Notes under the pieces: generated by a model
Databases searched by the model: none
Told to the model about the DNA's origin: nothing
The model's input: the letters and a program-made list of their open reading frames with translations, nothing else
Position numbers and translations under genes: made by a program
Shown here: positions 18,427 through 32,277 of the stretch, piece by piece
Layout of the letters: each line of letters starts with the position of its first letter
How positions within the stretch are numbered: the stretch's first letter is position 1
NCBI RefSeq assembly: GCF_002165625.1
Contig: NZ_NGNS01000031.1
Location: 1-41,103 of the forward strand
DNA from: Neiella marina
Lineage (GTDB): Bacteria; Pseudomonadota; Gammaproteobacteria; Enterobacterales; Neiellaceae
DNA length: 41,103 nucleotides
Reading direction: 5' to 3'

Positions 18427-18681
18427 TTAATCGAGGCCTTTTTGGATCCAATAGCGATAGGGTGCGAGGTCTATTTCTTTGTGTAGAAGTTGGTGCTCCA
18501 TGAACTCACAAAAGCTGGGTATGTCTCGCGTGGTAGATGGATCATCTGCGGTTACCAATAGCACTTCACCCTCGGTCATTTCTCTGACGGTTTTACGGAC
18601 CATCATCACGGGCTCTGGGCAACGCAACCCTTGTGCATCTAATTGGCGATTTACTTCTGGTAGTTCCACTGCTGATGACAT
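18427..18681 (-). CDS. tusA: Sulfurtransferase TusA
   Basis: The 84-aa product (E. coli TusA is 81) carries persulfide sulfur from IscS to the TusBCD relay for 2-thiolation of tRNA wobble uridine. The active Cys21 lies in the signature [19 protein letters not shown]. The rest ([29 protein letters not shown]) matches the TusA fold, a two-layer alpha/beta sandwich. It lies between parS site 2 and the fadBA operon, on the same strand as fadBA. The gap from fadA (138 bp with a strong hairpin) suggests separate transcription. Confidence 0.95.
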   Translation of the reverse strand: MSSAVELPEVNRQLDAQGLRCPEPVMMVRKTVREMTEGEVLLVTADDPSTTRDIPSFCEFMEHQLLHKEIDLAPYRYWIQKGLD

Positions 18682-18772
18682 TAGTCAGGTAAGTCTCACT
18701 CGATTTTCGAGACCCGATCATAGCAACTTCTTGGCAGATTAAAACCGTAAGGTGTAGCGGTGTTGATTATGT

Positions 18773-18813
18773 CGCTGCGCCATCGCTAGCCGTTTTCACT
18801 TGATGGCGCAGCG
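18773..18813. terminator. Strong hairpin after fadA
   Basis: CGCTGCGCCATC at 18773-18784 pairs perfectly over 12 bp with GATGGCGCAGCG at 18802-18813 around a 17-nt loop, starting 6 bp after the fadA stop. The position fits the end of the fadBA transcript. No T-run follows on the minus strand, so it may block 3' exonucleases rather than act as an intrinsic terminator. Confidence 0.55.
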
Positions 18814-18819
18814 TGATGT

Positions 18820-22165
<3,346 letters not shown>

Positions 22166-22210
22166 GCGTGTCTCCAGCGTCGCAATGTCGCTACTTGTAG
22201 GGTTTGAGGC

Positions 22211-22246
22211 TTTATAATTGTTCTACACTAACTGGTCGAACCAGAT
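22211..22246 (-). promoter_or_regulatory. fadBA promoter with FadR-type operator
   Basis: AACTGGTCGAACCAGAT at 22230-22246 matches the E. coli FadR consensus AACTGGTCNGACCAGTT in all but two defined positions. It overlaps a candidate promoter on the minus strand: -35 TTCGAC at 22235-22240, 18-bp spacer, -10 TATAAA at 22211-22216. FadR bound here would block polymerase until long-chain acyl-CoA releases it. The fadR gene is not in the window. Confidence 0.75.
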
Positions 22247-22292
22247 GAGTTGATTAAGTGTTGTTTAGTGCGCTTAAAAATTCAACCATTTT

Positions 22293-22308
22293 TTAAACGC
22301 CTGTTTAA
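22293..22308. promoter_or_regulatory. PsrA-like operator between fadB and pepQ
   Basis: TTAAAC-GCCT-GTTTAA is a perfect 6-4-6 inverted repeat of the AAAC-N4-GTTT shape described for the TetR-type fatty-acid regulator PsrA of gammaproteobacteria. It is 47 bp upstream of the FadR-like site and in the same divergent gap, so it could act on fadBA, on pepQ, or both. The assignment is by motif shape only. Confidence 0.55.
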
Positions 22309-22342
22309 TTTTTTGACCGGGGTAACATCAATGTTCTAGTAG

Positions 22343-23719
<1,377 letters not shown>

Positions 23720-23741
23720 TCGTCAAGCGATAGCAGTAATC

Positions 23742-24359
23742 GTGACTCAGCAAACTTACTGGCGTCCCACGGCGCCAGCCGAAGCCGAAATCGAAATCAA
23801 GAACTCGCGCTTTATTGCCTATCTGGAGCCGGTAGCTAACGCCCAGCAGGCCGATCTTGCCAAAGCGCGCATTCGCCAACTACACCCTAATGCTCGCCAT
23901 CATTGTTGGGCACAAATAGTTTCAACGCCTGATGATGTTCATGGTGCTGGCAGTAGTGACGATGGTGAGCCCGGTGGTACCGCAGGTCGGCCGATGTTGG
24001 CTGTACTGACAGGCAAACCCGCTGGCTACCTAATGGTCATGGTGGTGCGTTACTTCGGTGGGGTAAAGTTGGGTACTGGTGGCTTAGTCCGAGCCTACAG
24101 CGGTGCAGTGCGGGCCGTCTTTGATGTGACCGATTGGCAGCAGTGCCTGCCGATGCAGCTTCTGCAGCTGACCATGAGTTATTCGCAGCACCAAAGTGTT
24201 TTGCATTTGCTCGGCCAGCATTCTGGTGAAGTGCTGGATAGCGACTTTTCTGAGCTGGTGGTGTTGCAGGTGCAGTTACCACAAGATCGAGCGGCGAATT
24301 TCATCGACCAACTCGAAGAGTTGGGAGCTGGGTCCATCGAATTGAAAAAACTCGACTAA
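23742..24359 (+). CDS. yigZ: IMPACT/YigZ family protein
   Basis: This 205-aa protein (E. coli YigZ 204) has the N-terminal UPF0029/IMPACT domain: EIEIKNSRFIAYLEPV, ARHHCWAQI, SDDGEPGGTAGRPMLAVL and VVRYFGGVKLGTGGLVRAYSGAVR. A smaller C-terminal DUF1949-type domain follows. The start is a GTG at 23742, 22 nt after the pepQ stop, matching the family N-terminus. The eukaryotic homologue IMPACT regulates the GCN2 kinase; the bacterial role is not settled. Co-transcription with pepQ is likely from the spacing. Confidence 0.94.
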   Translation: MTQQTYWRPTAPAEAEIEIKNSRFIAYLEPVANAQQADLAKARIRQLHPNARHHCWAQIVSTPDDVHGAGSSDDGEPGGTAGRPMLAVLTGKPAGYLMVMVVRYFGGVKLGTGGLVRAYSGAVRAVFDVTDWQQCLPMQLLQLTMSYSQHQSVLHLLGQHSGEVLDSDFSELVVLQVQLPQDRAANFIDQLEELGAGSIELKKLD

Positions 24360-24452
24360 TGTGGACTTGCTTGCAACATTATTTGTCTTCACACTTATCA
24401 GCTATAACTAACGCACGTCGCGATTCGCTCACTGGCTCGGCAAATTAACTAA

Positions 24453-25904
24453 ATGGACTTCCGCTCTCTTGGCCGCATTTTGGGAATACTTGTCACCATT
24501 TTCAGTGTGACCATGATCCCTCCTGCGCTGGTGTCACTTTATTTTAAAGATGGTGACGGCCTAGCGTTTACCCTGGCATTCTTCATCTGTTTGGTGATTG
24601 GCCTGGCGTTCTGGCTACCCAACCGTAAAGCAAAAGCTGATCTGAAAGCTCGTGAAGGTTTTCTGATTGTGGTGTTATTTTGGACTGTGTTGGGTGCGGT
24701 CGGGGCGGTACCTTTCCTTATTAGTCAATCAGTTGACATGTCAGCTGCCGATGCGTTTTTCGAATCGTTTTCTGGCCTGACGACTACTGGTGCGACGGTA
24801 TTATCTGGGCTCGATGAACTACCCAAAGCACTACTGTTCTACCGTCAGCAGCTGCAATGGTTCGGCGGGATGGGAATCATCGTACTGGCGGTCGCTATTT
24901 TGCCGTTGTTAGGCGTGGGTGGTATGCAGCTGTATCGGGCGGAAACGCCCGGCCCGGTGAAAGACTCCAAGATGACACCGCGAATTGCCGATACCGCACA
25001 GTATCTTTGGTACATCTATTTGTCACTGACAGTGGCTTGTGGTGTGGCTTATTACCTGGCAGGAATGTCATGGTTTGATGCTATATGCCACAGCTTCTCG
25101 ACCATCGCAATTGGCGGCTTTTCCACTCATGATGCCAGCATGGGGTATTTCGATAGTCCGGCGATTAATCTGATTTGCGTGGTATTCCTGCTCATCTCTG
25201 GGGTTAACTTCGCACTTCACCACGCCTTTGTAGTGACACGCTCGTTGGGCATGTATTGGCGTGACCCTGAATTGCGCGGATTCTTGCTGATCCAGGCGAC
25301 CTTGGTGCTGACTTGTTTTCTGGTGTTGCTCGGTGACCAAGTCTACAGCGCCGTAGGCACGACTCTCGATCAAGCATTGTTCCAGGCGGTTTCCATCAGC
25401 ACCACTGCTGGCTTTGCGACCACCGACTTTGCCGCATGGCCTTTGTTCTTGCCGATTCTACTGATGTTCTCGTCCTTTATTGGTGGCTGTGCTGGTTCGA
25501 CTGGCGGCGGTATTAAGGTGATTCGCGTGCTGCTGATGAATCTGCAGGGCATGCGAGAACTAAAGCGTTTGGTCCACCCTAAAGCTATCTATTCCATTCG
25601 CTTGGGGCGCAAGCCAGTTTCCGAGCGGGTAATGGATGCTGTTTGGGGGTTCTTTGCTGCTTATGCGCTGGTGTTTGTGGTCATTATGCTTGCGCTGATG
25701 AGCACGGGGATGGAGGAAATAACCGCCTTTTCCGCCACCGTAGCAACCCTCAATAACCTTGGTCCGGGGCTTGGCGAAGTGGCGCTGCATTATGGTGAGA
25801 TCCCTGATGCATCAAAGTGGTTGTTGATCATTGCCATGCTGTTTGGGCGATTAGAAATCTTTACGTTGTTGGTATTGCTGACGCCAACATTCTGGCGCAA
25901 TTAA
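24453..25904 (+). CDS. trkH: Trk potassium uptake protein TrkH (copy 1)
   Basis: The 483-aa polytopic membrane protein (E. coli TrkH 483) forms the K+ pore of the Trk system. The four pore loops are visible: SGLTTTGATVL (about 106), FSTIAIGGFSTH (about 214), SISTTAGFATTDF (about 315) and ATLNNLGPGLGEV (about 432), each with the filter glycine. It needs the cytoplasmic TrkA ring, encoded in the opposite operon at 27962-29344. It is followed by hemG 24 nt later with a good ribosome-binding site, so trkH and hemG probably share a transcript, as in E. coli. Confidence 0.96.
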   Translation: MDFRSLGRILGILVTIFSVTMIPPALVSLYFKDGDGLAFTLAFFICLVIGLAFWLPNRKAKADLKAREGFLIVVLFWTVLGAVGAVPFLISQSVDMSAADAFFESFSGLTTTGATVLSGLDELPKALLFYRQQLQWFGGMGIIVLAVAILPLLGVGGMQLYRAETPGPVKDSKMTPRIADTAQYLWYIYLSLTVACGVAYYLAGMSWFDAICHSFSTIAIGGFSTHDASMGYFDSPAINLICVVFLLISGVNFALHHAFVVTRSLGMYWRDPELRGFLLIQATLVLTCFLVLLGDQVYSAVGTTLDQALFQAVSISTTAGFATTDFAAWPLFLPILLMFSSFIGGCAGSTGGGIKVIRVLLMNLQGMRELKRLVHPKAIYSIRLGRKPVSERVMDAVWGFFAAYALVFVVIMLALMSTGMEEITAFSATVATLNNLGPGLGEVALHYGEIPDASKWLLIIAMLFGRLEIFTLLVLLTPTFWRN

Positions 25905-25928
25905 TACCAATAGGGGGCAGGACTAAAC

Positions 25929-26462
25929 ATGGCGTTGAAGGTTTTATTTGTATTCACCAGCCGAGAAGGTCAAACCGATAAAATCACCGCTCGGATGGCG
26001 GAGCGATTAACGGCAGCGGGTCATTTGGTTGAGCGGCGTCAGTTGACTGCCAGCTCTGCTGCGATGAATGATTTGCCAAGCTTCGATTGGGTTGTCATCG
26101 GTGGCTCGATTCATTACGGCAAACATGAGGCATTTTTGGCCAACTTTATTCAGCGCCATTTAAGTGCCTTGGAGAAAACTCAAAATGCCTTTTTTACTGT
26201 CAACTTAACGGCTCGCAAGGCAGAAAAAAATACCCCTGACAACAATCCCTATCTGAAGAAATTTCTTGATCAAGTGGGTTGGCTACCGACTCGGACGGCA
26301 GTGTTTGCAGGCGCTTTGCTCTATAGCCAATACAACTGGCACGACAAGCTCATCATTCGCTTTATTATGTGGCTAACCAAAGGCAATACCGATACCAGTA
26401 AAGACATTGACTACACCGATTGGCAGCAAGTGGAAAGGTTTGCCAACAGCTTAGCCGAGTAA
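25929..26462 (+). CDS. hemG: Menaquinone-dependent protoporphyrinogen oxidase HemG
   Basis: The 177-aa flavodoxin-like enzyme (E. coli HemG 181) oxidises protoporphyrinogen IX to protoporphyrin IX, passing electrons to the quinone pool, in late haem synthesis. The FMN-binding loop is FTSREGQTDKI at the N-terminus, followed by DWVVIGGSIHYGKH and FFTVNLTARKAEKNTPDNNPY. The C-terminal GNTDTSKDIDYTDWQQVERFA also matches E. coli HemG. AGGA lies 7 nt before the ATG. It is convergent with the second trkH gene (35-bp gap). Confidence 0.95.
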   Translation: MALKVLFVFTSREGQTDKITARMAERLTAAGHLVERRQLTASSAAMNDLPSFDWVVIGGSIHYGKHEAFLANFIQRHLSALEKTQNAFFTVNLTARKAEKNTPDNNPYLKKFLDQVGWLPTRTAVFAGALLYSQYNWHDKLIIRFIMWLTKGNTDTSKDIDYTDWQQVERFANSLAE

Positions 26463-26497
26463 GCCGTTGCGCCAATCCAGGGCTACCTGACTTGGTA

Positions 26498-27949
26498 CTA
26501 TTTCCAAAACTTTGGCAGCAGCAAGATCACCATGGTGGTGATCTCCAGCCGGCCTGCGAGCATACCCACACCAAGTGCCCACTTGGCTAAATCCGGCAAG
26601 CTGGCGAAGTTGCCTGCCGGGCCGATGGTGTCACCAAGCCCGGGCCCAACATTACATACTGCAGTGACAGCACCCGTTAGAGCCGTCATGGTATCCAATC
26701 CCATTAACGCCAATGCAAGAGCCAGTACCACAATGGTAAAAACAAAAAGAAACAGTAAGGTCAGCACTGAGGTGACTATTTCGTCATTGAGAACGCGTTG
26801 GTTGAAGCGCGAGACGAAAGTGCCATGGGGATGGATCTGCCGTTTCAAATGGCGAATCATGATCCGCCATGCCACTTGAAGCCGAAAAATCTTAATGCCG
26901 CCAGCTGTTGACCCAGAGCAGCCACCACAAAACGTCAGAATGAAAAATAACATCATGGCGAAATGACCCCAGGCGCTGTAGTCCGTGAGAGCAAAACCCG
27001 TCGTAGTGATGACTGAAATGGTATTGAAGAGAGCCAAGCGGAGGGCGTCTAGCCAATGCTGCTGTTGCGATAGCACTAAAAATAGGGTCAGAGCGAGGGT
27101 GCTGGCGAGCACCAGTTTGGCGTAGCCAAATACTTGTTCGTCATGCCACGGACGCCAGCTTTTGCGACGCAATGACTGAACAAAAATCAGCAGTGGAATG
27201 CCACCAATAAACATAAACAAGCTGCCAACCCAGTGGCAAGCAGGCGGAAAGGCCGCCATGGATTGATCGGAGGTTGAGTAACCGCCCGTCGATAACGTGG
27301 TAAGAGCATGGTTGATGGCATCAAACCAAGACATGCCAGCTAACAAATAGCAAACTGCGCACGCTAGCGTCAGTAGCGAGTAAGCGGTAAACAATAGTCT
27401 GGTGTAGTGCTTTAAATGAGGGACTTGCTTGTCGCTCCAATCTGACGATTCGGTTTGATACAGCTTCATGCCGCCGACATTGAGGTACGGCAAGATACCA
27501 ACACCCATGACAATGAAACCAATACCGCCAGCCCATTGCAGTAACGAACGCCAAAGCAGAATGGCCGGCGGATGGTTGGATAGATCGGATAGCACTGTTG
27601 AGCCCGTGGTTGTCAGCCCTGATATGGTCTCGAAAAAGGCATCAGTGAGCGAAATGTGCTCCACGAGCACCAAAGGTAGGGATGCCGCTAGTGCCATCAC
27701 TAACCAAATTAGCGTGGTTAGCAAAAACATATCTCGCGGTCGCATGCTGGCGTTGAGCGGTGCAGGTCGAAACCGAGCAACCGCAGCTAATAAACCGCCA
27801 ATAGTGGCGGTAGCGGCGGTTGCCAGCAAAAAGTCGAAACTCGAATGATCATCAAAGTACCAACCGGCAACGACGGGGATCAGCATCAGCAAAGCAAGTT
27901 TGGATAAAAACAACCCTTGCACCAGAACCAGTAAGCGAAGGTTGAGCAT
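26498..27949 (-). CDS. TrkH-family potassium transporter (copy 2, TrkI-like)
   Basis: This 483-aa paralogue of TrkH is clearly diverged from copy 1. Pore loops are SGLTTTGSTVL (110-120), LTTLSTGGYSTSD, SVITTTGFALTDY and TAVCNVGPGLGD, with all four filter glycines kept. The hydrophobic profile shows about ten membrane segments. It begins 12 nt after trkA on the same strand, so it is the distal gene of the def-fmt-rsmB-trkA run and is probably the pore most tightly co-expressed with TrkA. The two pores may differ in affinity or ion dependence, as known for TrkH and TrkI in other marine bacteria; the sequence cannot say which is which. Confidence 0.93.
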   Translation of the reverse strand: MLNLRLLVLVQGLFLSKLALLMLIPVVAGWYFDDHSSFDFLLATAATATIGGLLAAVARFRPAPLNASMRPRDMFLLTTLIWLVMALAASLPLVLVEHISLTDAFFETISGLTTTGSTVLSDLSNHPPAILLWRSLLQWAGGIGFIVMGVGILPYLNVGGMKLYQTESSDWSDKQVPHLKHYTRLLFTAYSLLTLACAVCYLLAGMSWFDAINHALTTLSTGGYSTSDQSMAAFPPACHWVGSLFMFIGGIPLLIFVQSLRRKSWRPWHDEQVFGYAKLVLASTLALTLFLVLSQQQHWLDALRLALFNTISVITTTGFALTDYSAWGHFAMMLFFILTFCGGCSGSTAGGIKIFRLQVAWRIMIRHLKRQIHPHGTFVSRFNQRVLNDEIVTSVLTLLFLFVFTIVVLALALALMGLDTMTALTGAVTAVCNVGPGLGDTIGPAGNFASLPDLAKWALGVGMLAGRLEITTMVILLLPKFWK

Positions 27950-27961
27950 TGCCTGAGCCTG

Positions 27962-29344
27962 CTAGAAGAAGAAAAACGGGCTGGGTTCGAACAACCGCTC
28001 TACATCAGTGATGTACTTCTTATCCACTAAGAACAGAATGACGTGATCGTCTTGCTCAATGCGGGTATCGTCGTGAGCAATTAGCACTTCCTCGCCTCTT
28101 ACCACGGCGCCAATGGTGGTACCAGGTGGCAGTTTGATTTCGCTAATCATGCGGCCAACCACCTTGGAGGTTGACGAGTCGCCGTGAGCGATGGCTTCAA
28201 TGGCCTCTGCAGCACCGCGACGCAGGGAGTAAACGTTGACGATATCGCCACGCCGGACGTGAGTCAGCAGTGACGAAATCGTTGCCTGTTGAGGCGAGAT
28301 AGCAATATCAATATCGCCGCCTTGGACCAAGTCAACGTAGGCGCCACGCTGAATGAGCACCATGACTTTGGCTGCCCCCATCCGCTTGGCCAGCATGGCC
28401 GACATAATATTGGCTTCGTCATCATCGGTGACGGCAATAAACAAGTCAGTTTGCTCAACATTTTCTTCGCTGAGTAGCTCCTGATCGGAGGCATCCCCGC
28501 AGAATACCGTTGCCTTGGCTAACTCGGAGGCGACATATTCGGCGCGTTGTGGATTGCGCTCGATTAGCTTCACCGACGGGTGGCTTTTTTCTAGTGCCTG
28601 AGCCAAACCCAAGCCGACGTTACCGCCACCAACAATAATGATTTTTTGGTAAGTTTTCTCTAGCCGTTGCAGCTCTGACATCACCGTACGAATGTGCTTG
28701 GTGTCGGCAATGAAGAACACTTCATCATCGGCTTCAATGATGGTGGTGCCTTGTGGTCGAATGGGCCGACCGCGACGAAAAATTGCCGCGACTCGAGTAT
28801 CAATGTGCGGCATGTGCTCGCGCAGTGTCGACAGCGCGTGACCCACCAACGAGCCGCCATAGTAGGCTTTCACCGCGACTAGACTGGCTTTGCCATCGGC
28901 AAACTCCATCACCTGCAAGGCGCCAGGACACTCCACTAAACGGCGGATGTAGTTGGTAACTAACTGCTCTGGAGCAATCAGGTAATCGACCGGCACATCT
29001 TGGCTTTGGAATAGCTTTTCTTTGTACTTAAGGTAATTTGGTGAGCGAATACGGGCAATTTTGGTTGGCGTGTGAAACAGCGAATAGGCAACCTGACAGG
29101 CGGTCATATTGATTTCATCGCTGCTGGTTACCGCAATCAGCATGTCAGCATCTTCGGCACCGGCTTTTTCCAGTACGTCGGGGTGTGAGCCGTATCCTTC
29201 AACGACTTGAAGGTCGAATCGATCCTGCAACTCGCGCAGGCAGCTGGTGTCACAGTCAACGACAGTGATTTCGTTTTTTTCACCAACTAGGTTTTCGGCT
29301 AGCGTGCCACCGACTTGGCCGGCGCCAAGAATGATGATTTTCAT
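27962..29344 (-). CDS. trkA: Trk system NAD-binding regulatory protein TrkA
   Basis: The 460-aa peripheral protein (E. coli 458) gates the Trk K+ pores in response to nucleotides. It has two tandem RCK units, each with a Rossmann fold and a TrkA-C domain. The first glycine motif is [19 protein letters not shown] at residue 1, the second [16 protein letters not shown] near 237. It ends [10 protein letters not shown], like the E. coli C-terminus. One trkA must serve both TrkH copies in this window. Its start is 3 nt after the rsmB stop, with no strong ribosome-binding site, so translational coupling is likely. Confidence 0.96.
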   Translation of the reverse strand: MKIIILGAGQVGGTLAENLVGEKNEITVVDCDTSCLRELQDRFDLQVVEGYGSHPDVLEKAGAEDADMLIAVTSSDEINMTACQVAYSLFHTPTKIARIRSPNYLKYKEKLFQSQDVPVDYLIAPEQLVTNYIRRLVECPGALQVMEFADGKASLVAVKAYYGGSLVGHALSTLREHMPHIDTRVAAIFRRGRPIRPQGTTIIEADDEVFFIADTKHIRTVMSELQRLEKTYQKIIIVGGGNVGLGLAQALEKSHPSVKLIERNPQRAEYVASELAKATVFCGDASDQELLSEENVEQTDLFIAVTDDDEANIMSAMLAKRMGAAKVMVLIQRGAYVDLVQGGDIDIAISPQQATISSLLTHVRRGDIVNVYSLRRGAAEAIEAIAHGDSSTSKVVGRMISEIKLPPGTTIGAVVRGEEVLIAHDDTRIEQDDHVILFLVDKKYITDVERLFEPSPFFFF

Positions 29345-29347
29345 GCG

Positions 29348-30655
29348 TTAGGACTTATCCAGTTTCTGCAGGCGAGCATAGTAAAACCCATCCATTTGTT
29401 GCTGACCCGGCAGAATTTGCCAACCCGGTGCATCATTAGACTCTTCTGGGTGTATCGGAATCAACTTAGCATCTGCTTGTGACTGTAAAAAATCGCTGAT
29501 CTGTAACCGATTTTCAACATTTAATACTGAGCAAGTGGCATACAGTAGGGTGCCTTGAGGCTTCAGCAATTGCCAAACATTGCGCAGTATCTGACCTTGC
29601 AGTTTAGCTAGTGCGTCAATATCTGCTTTTGAACGCAACCACTTGATATCAGGGTGACGACGGATCACTCCGGTAGCAGAGCAGGGGGCGTCGAGCAAAA
29701 TGGCATCAAACTGTTCGCCATCCCACCAAGTTGTTGTGCTGGCATCGGCGGTCAACACGGTCGCGTCGAGTTGCAATCGTTGCAGGTTTTGCTCAACTCG
29801 CTGCAATCGACCGGCATCAATATCGATGGCCGTCATCGCTAGCTGGTTGTCGTTGGCCTCTTGCCAATGGCAGGTTTTGCCTCCCGGTGCGGCGCACACA
29901 TCAAGCACCTTGAGTTGCTTACCTTTGGGCAGCAAGTGAGCGGCTTGCTGTGCTGCTAAATCTTGCACTGCAAACCACCCTTGGTCATAGCCTGGCAGCC
30001 GCGTGACATCGGTTGGCTGCGCTAAGAGCAGGGCATCAGGGCCTGCATCGGTGGTTACTGCGGCGATCTCCGCTTGTTCTAGTTGTTGCTGATAACCGGC
30101 CGTTGTTTGCAGCCGCTGATTAACTCGCAGCCACATCGGTGCGCGTTGGTTGTTCGCTGTCAGAATCGCCTGCCATTGCTCGGGGTAATCATATTGCAAT
30201 GCCTTAATGAGCCAATTGGGGTGGGCATATTCGACTGTTGGAGCTGGCCAGTTTGAAGATTCGTCAGCCTGCCGTTGAATGGTACGTAGCACCGCATTAA
30301 TCATACCGCTAAACGCTTTGCCGTTGAGTTGTCGGCTTGCTGCGACGGTTTCAGATACTGCGGCATGAGCCGGGATCCGGGTGTGCTTGAGTTGGTAAAT
30401 ACCAATCAGGATGAGCTGGTGCAGCACCCGATGACGACCTTTAAGCGGCTTGGCAATGCAGGGTTGTGCAAGGCAATCAAGTTGCGGTAACCAACGTAGC
30501 GCTCCGTAGCTTAGTTCGGCGAGCAGGCCTTTATCTTTCGGGTTGTCGAGTTTGTCTTGCGCGGAGCTGAGTGCATCAGTCAGTGAGCGACCTTGCTCAA
30601 GCACCTGAAAGATCACTTGTGCGGCACAGGCACGAACGTTCATAACACCACTCAC
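29348..30655 (-). CDS. rsmB: 16S rRNA (cytosine-967-C5)-methyltransferase RsmB
   Basis: The 435-aa enzyme (E. coli 429) makes m5C967 in 16S rRNA. An N-terminal NusB-like RNA-binding domain (about 1-130) precedes a Rossmann methyltransferase with SAM motif [12 protein letters not shown] (about 250-261). The two catalytic cysteines are Cys325 in [10 protein letters not shown] and Cys375 in LYATCSVLN, both typical of Sun/RsmB. The start is a GTG at 30655 whose frame overlaps the fmt stop (GTGA). An ATG four codons in is an alternative. The def-fmt-rsmB-trkA order equals that of E. coli. Confidence 0.96.
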   Translation of the reverse strand: MSGVMNVRACAAQVIFQVLEQGRSLTDALSSAQDKLDNPKDKGLLAELSYGALRWLPQLDCLAQPCIAKPLKGRHRVLHQLILIGIYQLKHTRIPAHAAVSETVAASRQLNGKAFSGMINAVLRTIQRQADESSNWPAPTVEYAHPNWLIKALQYDYPEQWQAILTANNQRAPMWLRVNQRLQTTAGYQQQLEQAEIAAVTTDAGPDALLLAQPTDVTRLPGYDQGWFAVQDLAAQQAAHLLPKGKQLKVLDVCAAPGGKTCHWQEANDNQLAMTAIDIDAGRLQRVEQNLQRLQLDATVLTADASTTTWWDGEQFDAILLDAPCSATGVIRRHPDIKWLRSKADIDALAKLQGQILRNVWQLLKPQGTLLYATCSVLNVENRLQISDFLQSQADAKLIPIHPEESNDAPGWQILPGQQQMDGFYYARLQKLDKS

Positions 30656-31617
30656 GATTGGGCTTCAAGCTCAGGCAGCTGGAACTGGTTGCCAACCGCA
30701 AACCAGTCGCCGCGGGAGTTTAATACATCCGCTACGGCCATGGCTTTTTTACCGGGTAGCTGAATCGAGATTAACCGTAACAAGCCGTCGCTGGTGGCAA
30801 CATCAATACCGTACTTATTAGCGTTGACTATAGTGCCAACGGCTTGCTGACTCGATTCAGAAACGACTTCAACTTGATGAATTTTAATCAAATTGTCGCC
30901 AATTTTGGCCTGACTGCCAGGCCATGGGGTGAAAGCGCGGACTTTGCGGTCAAGTTGCGCAGCTGTCTGACGCCAGTCGAGCAAGGCTTCGGCTTTGGTA
31001 AGTTTCGCAGCATAGGTCGCTTGTGAGTCGTCTTGCGATTCGGCTTGAGCGGTTCCCGATGCTAATTCCTGTAATGCGTCAAGCAATGCTGCGGGGCCGA
31101 GTTCGGCGAGCTTTTGGTATAGCGTGGCGCTGGTATCGGTGGCTTCAATTGGGCACGATGCTTTCAGTAGCATGGCGCCAGTATCCAGGCCCTTGTCCAT
31201 TTGCATAATGGTCACGCCGGTGTCGCTGTCACCTGCTTCTAAACTGCGTTGAATGGGGGCTGCGCCGCGCCATTTCGGTAACAGCGAGCCGTGGACATTA
31301 ATGCAGCCGAGTTTGGGCGTATCGAGTACCGCTTGGGGCAGCAGTAGACCGTAGGCGACAACGATCATGATGTCGGCGTTGAGCGCCGCTAGCTCTGCCT
31401 GTGACTGTTCTGTTTTTAGCGTTTCTGGCTGATAAACCGGGATCTCAGCAGTAACGGCAAGTTGCTTCACGGCACTGGCTTGAAGCTTCTTGCCGCGACC
31501 GGCAGGGCGATCTGGTTGCGAATAAACGGCAACGACCTGATGTTCGCTGTCAATGAGCGCCTGCAAATGGCGGGCGGCAAAATCCGGGGTACCGGCAAAT
31601 ACAATATTTAAAGGCAA
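30652..31617 (-). CDS. fmt: Methionyl-tRNA formyltransferase
   Basis: The 321-aa enzyme (E. coli 315) formylates initiator Met-tRNA with 10-formyl-tetrahydrofolate. The N-terminal formyltransferase domain begins [16 protein letters not shown] and holds the signature [22 protein letters not shown], with the catalytic His and the conserved [12 protein letters not shown]. The catalytic Asp is in [21 protein letters not shown]-terminal OB-like domain (from about 210) binds tRNA. It sits 15 nt after def and overlaps rsmB by 4 nt, pairing formylation with deformylation on one transcript. Confidence 0.96.
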   Translation of the reverse strand: MPLNIVFAGTPDFAARHLQALIDSEHQVVAVYSQPDRPAGRGKKLQASAVKQLAVTAEIPVYQPETLKTEQSQAELAALNADIMIVVAYGLLLPQAVLDTPKLGCINVHGSLLPKWRGAAPIQRSLEAGDSDTGVTIMQMDKGLDTGAMLLKASCPIEATDTSATLYQKLAELGPAALLDALQELASGTAQAESQDDSQATYAAKLTKAEALLDWRQTAAQLDRKVRAFTPWPGSQAKIGDNLIKIHQVEVVSESSQQAVGTIVNANKYGIDVATSDGLLRLISIQLPGKKAMAVADVLNSRGDWFAVGNQFQLPELEAQS

Positions 31618-31632
31618 GACGACATCCTTTAG

Positions 31633-32145
31633 TTAAGCTTGGCGAGCGGCGAGGCGCGCTTCTTTTTCCAATTTCTTTTTGATCCGCTCACGCTTCAATG
31701 GCGACAGATAGTCGACAAACAGCTTGCCTTTCAGATGATCGAGCTCATGCTGAACGCAAATCGCCAACAAACCTTCGGCTTCTTTCTCGTATCGATTGCC
31801 ATCACGATCAAGCGCTGTGAACGTTATTTTCTCAGCGCGATCGACATCCGCATAACAACCAGGAACAGACAAGCAGCCTTCTTGGTTAATCATACTGCCT
31901 TGTTTGTCGGTAATTTCCGGGTTAATCAACACCAGTGGCTCATCGCCTTCGTCACTGACGTCCATTACGACGATGCGTTGGTGAATATCAACCTGTGTGG
32001 CCGCTAGGCCGACGCCTTGTTCATGGCGCATGGTGTCAAACATGTCATCGACAATTTGACGGATGGAGTCATCGACGACTGCGACCGGCTTGGCGACGGT
32101 GCGAAGACGTTCATCAGGAAAACGAAGTACAGGGAGTAATGCCAT
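31633..32145 (-). CDS. def: Peptide deformylase
   Basis: The 170-aa iron-dependent hydrolase (E. coli Def 169) removes the N-formyl group from new proteins. The three signature motifs are present: [17 protein letters not shown] (metal-ligand Cys) and the HEXXH motif [12 protein letters not shown]. The ATG at 32145 ([15 protein letters not shown]) is chosen because it matches the E. coli start; the frame extends 14 codons further upstream without homology. Its own ribosome-binding site is weak. It is the first gene of the def-fmt-rsmB-trkA-trkH run and is divergent from the LysM gene. Confidence 0.95.
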   Translation of the reverse strand: MALLPVLRFPDERLRTVAKPVAVVDDSIRQIVDDMFDTMRHEQGVGLAATQVDIHQRIVVMDVSDEGDEPLVLINPEITDKQGSMINQEGCLSVPGCYADVDRAEKITFTALDRDGNRYEKEAEGLLAICVQHELDHLKGKLFVDYLSPLKRERIKKKLEKEARLAARQA

Positions 32146-32277
32146 AAGTCTGCCGTTAATTTCTGTGAGCCCATGGGGCTGCATCAATTGTTGTGTTGTA
32201 ATAATCTGTCAGTTTAAATGGTAGCCTGTTGTTGGAACAAGGTTTTGCCGCACTTTGCCAAAAACAAGGAAGCTTGC

